From Treponema sp. (GTDB lineage Bacteria > Spirochaetota > Spirochaetia > Treponematales > Treponemataceae): a DNA stretch of 46,804 nt. The notes below the pieces were generated by a model. That model worked only from the letters and a program-made list of their open reading frames with translations. It was not told the DNA's origin and did no database searches. The stretch lies in NCBI GenBank assembly GCA_017450535.1, contig JAFSTK010000042.1, forward strand, positions 1 to 46,804. Direction: 5' to 3'. Both the position numbers and the translations under genes were made by a program. Shown piece after piece: positions 7,601 through 19,600 of the stretch. The number at the start of each line of letters is the position of its first letter. Position 1 is the stretch's first letter.

Positions 7601-10600
7601 AGAATACCTGTCGCTTGATGAGAACGTCACAATTACAGAGTCTGCGGGAAATGTGGTAAAAGGCGCATTCTCTGTTAGTGAAAGTGTCGGTGCGTCCGCT
7701 TTGGCAACATATGCAGCGCTTTTCAACAATGGTTGGAAACTATCGGATGTTGCGTATGTGTGGACAGGTGGTACAGATACCGCATGGGGAACGGCGTCAA
7801 ACTGGAATATAGGACTTGTGCCGGGAGTTTCTGCTGACAACACGGATGGCGTTTCGGTCTCTATTCCTGATAGTGTTTCTTCTGGGCGATACCCCGATGC
7901 AGGAAGCACTTCCTATTCAGTGGGAACGCTCATGGTCGGAACATCGACAGAGACAACGCATGATGCAACACTTATGCTTGGTTCGGCAGGTGTTATTGTG
8001 ACAGACTCGGCAACGGGAGCGTTCACTAATTACGGCACGATTGTCTACAGTGACGTTGGGCGTATTACAAGTGACGGCAGCACAGCAATCAACGACACGT
8101 CGAACGACGGCTGGGTGGAATATAGTGGAACTGGACAGACAATTACCGATTTTGGTGCTGGTGATGACTATGCGAATCTTTCTGTCAGCGGAACGGCAAC
8201 GGCTGGCACGGACATAAGTGCAAACGGGGACATCACGGTGAATGGTGCATTCACGACATCTGGTGCACTTTCGGCTGGCGGGGACATCACGGTGACAGGC
8301 ACGTTTACGGCGACAGGCGCAATGTCTGCAAACAACAACGTCAGCGTGTCATCGGGCGCAATGCTTTCGCTGGGTACGGCTGGACTGACGGCAACCGGCA
8401 CTCTTACGGCAGACGGAACAGTTACAGCGACAGGCGGCACGGTCAGCGCGCAAACACTTTCCGTGGGCACAACGGGTACTTTGGACGGAACAACTGCACT
8501 TTCTGTTACGGGAAATTCCACAATAGCCGGTGCAATCGGAAACACCACACCGCTCGCGTCATTCAGCATTGGCGGCAATTTGCAGACGACGGCACCGATA
8601 AGCGCAGGAAGTGTCTCTGTCACAGGCACGGCTGACCTTGGCGCTGACATCACGACGACAGGCGCACAAGTCTACACGGGCGCGGTTACGGCAAACACTA
8701 CAGAACTGAAAACGACGACAGACGGTACGGTCAGTTTCGGAGACACATTAACGCTCTCCGCTTCACTTACGGTGACAACGGTAAACAGCAATGTGGATTT
8801 TACCGGAGCCGTCACCAACGCAAGCGCACAACCGCTCACTGTGGCGGCAGGCACGGGCGCAGTCACATTCAGCGGTTCAGTTGGAACATCCGCAATACCA
8901 TTGGGAACGCTTTCAAGCACGGGAACAGGAGCCGTAAGTTTCGGAGATGCGGTACAAGCAACATCGGTAGATATTGCCGGAGCAACTACCATTGGAACAA
9001 GCGCGAGTGTAACGACCTCCGGCACACAGACCTATGCGGGTGCAGTGACAAATGACGGCACGATTTCTGGTGGCAACACAATTACGTTCAACAGCACGGT
9101 GACAAACACTGGTACGATAAATGTTCCTTCGTTGGCGGACGGTACGACATCGATAACCTTTGGCGGGGCGTATACGGGAACGAACGGAAGTCTCGTCGGC
9201 GCAAAGACATCGGACAGCGACATGACGCCGAATCCGGTGATTGCGTTCGCTGGTGACGTTACGCTCGGCACATTTACGGCGAACGGCGACATGGTGCGAT
9301 TTACTGGTTCAAGTGCGCAGAGCCTTACCACAAACGGGCAACAATTTGCCTCCGTCGTAATAGCGACAGGAGCATCGGTCACCCCCAGCGATGCAATGGC
9401 CGCTTCTGGCACACTTACTGTTGAGGCTAATGCGGCATTCACTGCGGGAACGGGCACATTCTCGGTCGGTGGCGATGTCACCAACGGCGGAACGATTACG
9501 CTTGTCGGCGGGAACACCACGCTTTCAGCTGCGCTTGATAATTCCGGTACGATTTCAGGTGGCGCGGGCACGCTTTCTGTGGGGGGCGCAGTCACAAACA
9601 CTGGCACAATCACGCTTTCAACGGGAGACGCAACATTTACCGGCGCATATTCCGGCATGAATGGCGCGCTCACGGCTTCTTCGGGAACAACGTCTTTTGC
9701 TGCAAATGCAGATTTCTCGACGACGACATTCACCGCGAATGGTGGTACGGTTGTTTTCAGCGGCACCTCAGACCAGACGCTTACATGCAGTAGCGCAACA
9801 CTGCAATTCGCAAATCTTGAAATAGCTTCATCGGCTTCGGTAAAGACGGCTTCATCATTTGAGGTTTCGGGAAACTGGACGAACAACGGCGCATTTGAGG
9901 CAAGCGCGGGCACAATTGCATTCACGGGAAGCAACGTGACGGTTTCGGGCGCAAATACGTTCTTTGCGGTAAAAGCGGAAACGGCGAACGCGGCAATTTC
10001 TTTCACGGGCGCGAACACATTTGATTCGTTCACGGCAAATTCGGTTTCGACTGTTTCATTTGCCGCTGTAAATTCATTCAACTCATTCACGGGAACATCT
10101 CTCGGCGCGCTGTCATTCTCTGACGATAACACATTTGTCACGCTTTCACTCACGGGTGCGGGAACGACGGTCAATTTCGGTGCGGGAAAGACGCAGACGG
10201 TGACGGGAACATTCTCTTCTTCCGGCACAAGCTCAGGCACAATTCTGCTTACGACGGATGCGGCTTCCCCATCAAAAGACACGGAATCTACCTGGTGGAC
10301 GCTTTCTATGCCGAATTACGACGGTTCTGCAATCACGGCTTCATTCCCGACTTTTGAAAACACGAAGATTGCCTTTTCAAAGTCATCACAGGACATTATT
10401 CATGCATGGGCAGCTTCGGTTGATGAGGATGTGGAAGATTCAACGTCAAACTGGTTCTCAACGGAATATTATTGGATTGGCGGAAACGCTTCTGGCGGTT
10501 CAGATTGGAAAGTCAATGCGAACTGGAAACACAAAGATTCTTCGGGAAATTATTATGACGTGCGAAAATGGCCGACATTTGACAAAAACAGGAACACAAT

Positions 10601-13600
10601 TTTTGTAGCAACCGCATCTGGCAATAAAAATCTCGTTCTTGGCGAACCTGTCAAAATGAAGAAACTGACGGTTTCGAGCGGGGCTGAAATTGATTTGAAG
10701 GGCTTTGCGGTCAATGCTGACGATGGTGACGCTACGACGAAGGACTTTGTGAACAATGGCACTGTGCGGCTGTATGGCACAAGCGGACAGATTGCCTCCT
10801 CGGTTGAAAATGGCACGGACAGCACAATCGAATACTATATCGAAGCAAGTGGTTCTTCCTCGCTCGTCTGGGGTAATTCGTATGAAAATCTGACAATCCT
10901 CAGTCCATTCGCGATGGCAGAAGATGTCTCTGTGGCAAAAAATCTGACCCTCGGCAAAGACAGCTCTTACGGGGCTTCGGGCATGATTTCAAACAAATTC
11001 ACGGTCACAGGAACGACGAGCATTTCAAACGGAAGCGGAAACGCACTTGGTTTGTCAGGGGCGAATTCATTCGGCGGTAAAGTTACTTTGACGGACGCGG
11101 GAAATGTCACTCTTTCAGGTGCAAACGCATTCACAGGCGGGTGCGACATTGTTTCGGGCGGGGCAATCGTCCTCAATTCGGATGGCAGTTTGTCGCTCGG
11201 CACGGTCTCTTGCGATTCTCTTGAAGTTCAAAGCTCCGTCACGTTTACGGCGGATGTGTCTTCTCCGGTCACATTCACTGGCACTGGCGCGACAATTGCG
11301 GGTGGTGGCGTTACGTTTAATCCGGCTGTTTTTTTTGATGGAAGCGGCGCTACGCTTACGGGAGACAACACGTTTGCTTCATCAGCGACATTCAGCGGTG
11401 CAGGCACAACGCTTACGGGAAATAATACGTTTACCAGCGCGACATTCTCTGCGGCCACAACGCTTTCCGCAGACAACACATTCGGCACGGCGACGTTCAG
11501 CGCAGACACCACGTTTAACGGCAGCAATACTTTCGGCACAATGACCTGTGCGTCGGCTGGTGGAAAGACGCTGACATTTGCCGCAGGAACCACGCAGACC
11601 ATAACCGGCATTCCGAGCGCATCTTTAATTCCGCTTGAACTCAAAGGCACGTCTGCTTCCTCACGGCTTGCAATTTCAGGAGCAGGAAAAATCATTGTTC
11701 TGAAGAATACGGCTTCTGCGACTTATTTTGCAGGCGAATATCTTTCAGTGGGAAGCGGCGTTCAGATTGTTGCTTCTTCTGTTGCTGTTTCACCTGAATA
11801 CGGAGCGTACTCGATTTCAGAAAGTGTTCCTTCAGATGGCATTTCCCCGACGCAATATGCCGCTGTCTACAAAAACGGTTGGAATTTGGGCTATGATTTT
11901 GAATATACATGGACGGGCGAAACTTCTGATTCATGGGATGAAGAATCAAACTGGAACATTGGCATTGTTCCGGGACTTACAGGCAAGAATACGCTGGGGG
12001 CGAAGGTCAAGATTCCTGACGAAAAGACAAATTATCCGACAGTCAATGTGGGAGGAATAAGCGTAGAGTCTCTTGAAATTGGTGATTCTTCTGGTACGCA
12101 TAATGCTTCTATTAAATTGACTTCAAATCCACTTTCGGTTACAGGCAGTTCTAGTGGCACGGCATTTTTGACCAATTACGGCACAATTGAATATACGGGA
12201 AGCGCGCGAATTACGGACGGCACGAATCCACTGAATGACGCTGCAAACGGTGGCACAGTGCTCTATTCAGGCGGCACGGCTTCTTCCCCACTTACGCTGA
12301 CTGATTTTTCTGCAACTGGCAGTGATTACGCAAATCTGAAAATAACTGGCATCGTCACTGATTCAAGTCCAGTCGTCGTTTCTGGAAAGACACTCATTAA
12401 AATCGCAAATGATGCAAGTATCACGCTTTCTCAGGCGCATACCTTCACCGGTCCTGTCACGATTGAAAGCGGTGATTCGGTCTCGCTTACAGGCGGAAAC
12501 ACTTTCACTGGCGGCGTTGTCATTTCGGGAAGCGATTCTTCGGTCACGCTGAACAGTGCTTCTGATTATTCGCTTGGTGCGGGTACGGGAAGTGATGCCT
12601 TGACTTGTAAAAATCTCACGCTTTCAGGTGGTTCTTCTGTTACTGTACAAAATGCACTCATGGTGACGAATACGCTCACGAACGAAAACACTGTCTCGCT
12701 CACAACAGACGGCACGGCTTTGTCATTCGGCACATACATTGGAGCAAGTGGCGGTACGGATAAGGTCGTGTTGGGGGCGAATACGCTCACAGCAACAGGC
12801 ACAGGCAGCACGATAAGCACGGTGCAGACGAGCGGAAACAGCATGCTCACGAACAACGGAACAGGCTTAGTCACGATTGGAACATACAAGAACACTGGCG
12901 CGACATCCCTTGCGGTAAACGGTGGCACGACTGGCATCACGCTTTCTTCTGCTGAATACGGCGGAACTTCGCTTACGGCAAACGGCACGGTCACGCTTGC
13001 GGCATCTTCTGCGGTAAATCTGCTTGGCGCAGTTACGGTAGAAAGCGGTGCGACAAAAATGGCGGGCGGTCTCTCATGTGCGGCTCTCACGCTCTCTGGC
13101 GGTACAGCAACATTCGGCGGAGACTCTACTGCTGCTTCGGTTTCGATTGCAAGTGACGCGGCACTTATTGCGGGAGAAAATGCGACGGACGCATACACGC
13201 TCACGGTTTCAGGCGACTGGACGAACAACGCGGGAGGCACGGGCTTTGTTCCGCAGGCGGGCACGGTCGAGTTCACGGGAAACAATGTGACGGTTTCGGG
13301 CGCGAATACGTTCTATGCGGTAAAGGCGGAGACGGCGGACGCGACGATTTCTTTCACAGGTGCGAACACATTCAATTTATTCTCAGCGACAGGCGCAAAC
13401 ACGGCTGCCACATTCGCCGGAGTAAATACATTCGGAACATTCTCAGCGACAGGCGCAAATTCCGCGGTTACGTTTGCTGACGATAATACATTCGGCGCAA
13501 TTTCGCTCACGGGTGCGGGAACCACTGTCAAATTTGGTGCGGGAAAAACGCAGACGGTGATGGGAACATTCTCTTCTTCCGGCACAAGTTCAGACCCGAT

Positions 13601-16600
13601 TCTGCTCACGACGGATGCGGCTTCCCCATCAAAAGCCAACGAATCTACCTGGTGGACGCTTTCTATGCCGAATTACGACGGTTCTGCAGTCGCGGCTTCG
13701 TTCCCGACGTTCTTACATACAAAGGTCTCATATTCAAAAGCCGATGAAAATCACCGCATCGCGCATGACTGGGGTGCGACGGTTGCCGAAGGGGTGAGCG
13801 ATTCGACGGCAAACTGGTTCCTGACGACATTCTACTGGCTCGGTTCTGCAAATTCTTCATGGGCAACGACAGAAAACTGGCGTTACTCTGAGACCGCGAC
13901 CGAGACTGTGGCGATGGCTCCATCTTTCACAAACGGACGAAATAAAATCATCATCGCTACGGCAGCGGACGGAAATAATCTCATCCTTTCTGACGACATA
14001 TCGATTAAGTCACTTACGGTAAACGCAGGAAAGACGCTGGACTTGGCAGCCCATGCGGTGACAGCAAATGACTCTGACAATTCGACGGCTGACTTTGAAA
14101 ACAACGGCACTGTGCGCATGACTGGCACTCAGACAATCAACGCAAGCATGCAAAACGGCACGGGAAGTACCATCGAATATTATGGCGGAAACCTCAGCTC
14201 GTTGCCCTGGGACGGAGACGCGACGACGGAAGGAAAACAGTATGAGAAGTTGACGTTTGCCAGCGGTGCGGGAGGCTCGGCAGGGGATTCGCTTGAGATT
14301 TCCGGGGAACTCACGCTTTCTAGCGACGCGGGAAACATGACGCTTTCTGGTGCGAATACCTATGGAGGACAGGTTAATGTTTCCGATGGCAACCTGACAC
14401 TCAGTGCAGACGCAACAATGCCGACATTGACTGTAGCAGCAGGAGCGGGCTTCTTGGCAGGTGCAAAACTGACGGTGAACGGCGCAGTTTCTAACGGTGG
14501 AACGATTACGCTTTCTACAGGAGACGCAACATTTACCGGCGCGTATTCTGGCACGAATGGCACGTTCACGGCTTCCTCTGGCACGACGACTTTTGCTGCA
14601 GCCGCAGATTTCTCTTCGACGACATTCACTGCGAACGGCGGTACGGTTATTTTCAGCGGCGCAAATGCGGGCATCAGAGGAAATACGACTACGGGAACCA
14701 CATTCGCCACAGTACAGTTCACTGGTAACGGCGCAACTCTCAACGGCAACAACACTTTCACTGCAGCCACATTCAGTGGTGCCGGCACAACGCTTGCGGG
14801 AAATAATTCGTTCGGCACAACGACATTCAGCGCAGACACCACGTTTAACGGCAACAATACTTTCGGCACGCTGTCTTGCGCATCGGCTGGAGGAAAGACG
14901 CTGACATTTGCCGCAGGAACCACACAGACGGTGACCGGCACAGCCACGGGTGCGCTCACGCTTTCGGGCACTAATGATAGTACACTCCTTACGCTTGCCA
15001 CGACAGGAAGTGGCTCAGCGGCAATTATTGTTCCGACAGGCGCATTGAGCGCGAAATGGCTCTCCATCGGAAAAGAATTGACCATCAGAGACGGAGCGAC
15101 AGTGACAGAGGGCGCATTTACAGCGGCAAACAGTGAACCTTCAACAACGGGCACACCGGCACAAGCAGATTATGTTGTCGTCTACAAAAACGGCTGGAAT
15201 CTGGGATATGCCTTTGCATATGTCTGGACGGGTGCGGACGGAACTGATGGAACGGCATGGGCAAATGAATCGAACTGGAATATCGGCATCGTTCCTGGCA
15301 GCGCGAATACACAGAACGCAGTCGTCAGTATTCCCGACGGCGTTTCATCGGGAAAATATCCTGATACTGGCAACAACGCCTATACGGTGGAAAGCCTGAC
15401 CATTGGCACAAATGGGGCAGGTACGCATGACGCGACACTAAAAGTCACTGGCACTGGTGCGCTTACGGTGGGGGACATGCTTTCCAACAACGGCATGCTC
15501 ACACTTACAGATTCAGCCGCGGTCACAACAGACGCGCTCTCCAACAACGGCACGCTCACGCTTACAAATGCGAGCGCGCTCACGACAAGCACGCTTGCAA
15601 ACGATGGCACAATCACACATGCCAGTGCGTCTGCATTCAAAGCAAACACGGCTTTCACCAATAGCGGCACAATCATCTACCAGAACAGTGGCAGAATCAC
15701 AAACGGAAGCGGAACTCCTGTCAACGACGCAGAACATAACGGCTTGGTAAAATACGACGGCACAGGTCTTACCGTCACCGACTTTGGCGACACAGACTAT
15801 GCGAACCTCTCCGTCAGCGGCACGGCGACGGCAAGCACGGACATCAGCGCAAACGGTGACATCACAGTGACTGGCGCGCTCACGGCAACAGGCGCAATGT
15901 CTGCAAGCAATAACGTCAGCGTGTCATCGGGCGCAACGCTCGCGCTCGGTACAGCTGGACTGTCTGCAATCGGCACTCTTACGGCAGACGGAACAGTTAC
16001 AGCGACAGGCGGCACAGTCAGCGCGAGAACACTTTTCGTAGGTGCAACGGGCACGCTGGACGGAGCGACCGCTCTTTCTGTCACGGGAGGTGCTGTTGTA
16101 GCGGGCGTAATCGGCGGCACCACACCGCTTGCATCATTCAGTACGGGTGGCATTTTGCAGACGACAGCGGCAGTGAGCGCGGGAAGTGTTTCTGTCACGG
16201 GCACGGCTGACCTTGGGGCAGACATCACGACGACGGGAGCACAGACTTACACGGGTGCGGTCACAATCACGGCGGACGCGGCACTGGCTTCCTCTGCGGC
16301 AGGAACAATTTCTTTTGAGTCCACGGTGACGAATACGCATACGCTTACCATTGATACGGCGGACGCAGTTAGATTTGCCGCGGCATATACGGGTACCGAC
16401 GGAACATTGGTGATGACAGGCTCAGGAACAATCTCATTCCCTGTGGCCAGTTCCTTCGGCACGTTCTCAGCGACAGGCGCAGACACGACTGCCACATTCA
16501 ACGGAGTAAATACATTCGGAACATTCAGTTCTTCGGGCACAGGTGCAATACTTACATTCGCTGATACGAATACATTCACCTCGTTCTCATCAGCAGGCGC

Positions 16601-19600
16601 AAATTCTGCGGTCACATTCGCTGACGATAACACATTTGATACGCTCTCAATCACGGGCGAGGGAACGACGGCCAAATTCGGTGCGGGAAAAACACAGAAG
16701 GTGACGGGAACATTCGCCTCTACCGGTGCGGCAGGTTCCCCCGTTACGCTGACAACAACGGCGACGACTCCGTCTGGAGAAGCGGACTGGTGGATTCTGG
16801 ACATCCCGTCTGCTGCCAGCATGACGAATTTCACGCACACAAAGGTTGAATACACGAAGTCGGTACATGACATTGCACACGCATGGGACGCTTCCGTGGA
16901 GGAAGTGGCAGGAACAACGACGAACTGGTTCTGGCACATATTCTACTGGCTGGGCGCGACGGACGCTAACTGGGGAACGCTTTCAAACTGGAGCTACACG
17001 GCGGACGGCACCACGGCGGCATCACGCATACCATCTGCTTCGGACGGATACGATTCTGTCATCATCAATACGGCGAATAGCGGAAACACACTTACGCTTA
17101 CGGACGCGATAACCGTACACGCGGTGACGGTAAACGCAGGAAAGACGCTTGACTTGGCAGCCCATGCGGTGACAGCAAATGACTCTGACAATTCGACGGC
17201 TGACTTTGAAAACAACGGCACCGTGCGCATGACTGGCACTCAGACAATAAACGCAAGCATGAAAAACGGCGCGGAAAGCACCATCGAATATTATGGCGGA
17301 AACCTCAGCTCGTTGCCTTGGGACGGAGACGCGACGACGGAAGGAAAACAATATGAGAATTTGATGTTCACAAATGGTGCAGGCGGCTCAGTAGCGGATT
17401 CGCTTGCGATTTCTGGAGAACTCACGCTTTCTGGTGGCGCGGGAAACATGACGCTTACCGGTGCGAATACCTATGGAGGACAGGTTAATGTTTCCGATGG
17501 CAACCTGACGGTCAGTGCGGACGCAACAATGCCGACATTGACTGTAGCAGCAGGAGCGGGCTTCTCAGCAGGTGCAAAACTGACGGTGAACGGCGCAGTT
17601 TCTAACGGCGGCACGATTACGCTTTCTGGAGATGACACCGTGCTGTCGGGGGCGCTTACCAATAGCGGTGCATTCAACGGTGGCGCAGGCACGCTTTCCG
17701 TGGGTGGCGCAGTCACAAACGCTGGCACGATTACGCTTTCTACAGGAGACGTAACATTTACCGGCGCATATTCTGGCACGAATGGCGCGTTCACGGCTTC
17801 CTCTGGCACGACGACTTTTGCCGCAGACGCAGATTTCTCTACGACGACATTCACCGCAAATGACGGTACAGTGATTTTCAGCGGCGCAAATGCGGTCGTC
17901 AGCGGAAATACGACATCGGGAACCACGTTCTCCACAGCGCAGTTCACGGGAGACGGATGCACGCTTAACGGAAATAATTCATTCGGCACAGCCACATTCA
18001 GCGGTAACGGCACGACTCTCAGCGGCAACAATGTGTTCGGTACGGCGACATTCAGTGCGAGCGCAACGCTTTCTGGCAGCAACACATTCGGCACATTTAC
18101 GGCGACAACAGCCGGCACAACTTATACTTTTGGAGCCGGAACAACACAAAAAGTCACCGATGCATTTGTTGTCCAAGGCGCAGAAGAAAATCTGATTGTC
18201 TTAAAAAGCTCAGTTCCGGGCACTGTATGGACAATTGATGTTCCCGTCGCAAAAACTACAGTGTCTTATGTGAACGTATCGGATTCTGTCTCCGTGTATG
18301 CTTCAATTGAAGCTGCGCTCAGCGTTGATGGCGGAAACACGACTAACTGGGACTTTATGGAAGGTCTTCCGCTCCCCAGCCTGACGATGATGCTTTCTCC
18401 GGTGGGTGAAGATAAAGTGTATGCGATTTTCTCACGGAAGGTTGTATACAAAGACAAGTCTTTGGGCGAATTAAGCGCATCAGAACGTGAAGAAGCACTT
18501 TCCTATATTCCAGATAATTTCATCTTTATCACTGCGGGCGGAAATCCGATTGCAGACCCGTCATGTGTTTTGCATGAATGGAAAGTGAAGAATGCGGAAT
18601 ATGTCGCGGAAGGAACAAATTATACGGTGCTCATTCTGCATATAAATCATCAAGTGACGCTGGAAGACCTTAAACGTATGGGTGTGTACATCACATTGTT
18701 GCATAAGTCTGACACAAAACATGCCCATGCATTGAGCGATTTTGCCTTGAATGTGGTGCAGCCGGTGTACGCTTTGGCGGAAGGCACATCTGAAAAACAT
18801 ACCGTGCGTGACTTTACGGCGAATTCTGGAGATAGAATTCATGCGGAAAGCGATATCATCCTGCAAGCGCGAGTGGTGAGCGGCAATAAGGATTCACGTG
18901 GAAACGACATGGCTCCTTTAAGCGGAGAAGTGCCAGTTTTGGTTCCCGATGTAAAGTCAGAAATCAAGAGCACTTGGAAGAGCGACGTGATAAATGCCCT
19001 GCTGAACGTGGATTGGCGCGTCTGGATAACTGATGCTCTGCCCGCTCTCTCCTCTGATTACAATGACAGTCCGCAAAAAGCAGTGTCGGGAGAAATGGCA
19101 GGTGATGCCGCTAAGATGCTTTATAATTTCACGCTGAAAAATGCCGCAAATCGTCCTGCTTCTGAACGCTACGGGTGGGCAAGCGGAGATGAAGTGCAGT
19201 TTATCTTTAAATTGCAAGACAAATCGGGAAATGACATTACGATTGATATGTACGGCGATGGCACAAAGATAATTCCGTTGTATGCGCTCGCTATGGTCAA
19301 TGGAGTTTCGCGCGCCTTGCCATCAGTCGATTTATGGTCGCTCAAATTGGAGTCCGCCAAAAAACAGCGTGGTGGCGTGACTATTTTGAACAATGTAATT
19401 GACGTAGGAATCCGCGAAGAGACGGTGCTTCAAGTGGATATGCCGAGCGATGGCGATTTGAGCGTTTATGTGATGACGTTGGACGGTAATATTGTACGTC
19501 AGTTGGAGCATGGTCGTGTGGCGGCAGGAACGCATTACTATCGCTGGAACGGCACCAATAATGCAGGAAATGCTGTCGCGCGCGGACTGTACTTTGTTCG

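Noticed and set aside
9032..10282. Long antisense frame of 416 codons opposite the giant gene, and similar ones at 8168-9025, 12566-13285, 14360-15154 and 17471-18118
   Set aside because: They mirror the ACG/GGC/GCA-rich repeats of the sense strand, which rarely give stops in antisense; their products are low-complexity V/P/A strings with no starts or ribosome sites.
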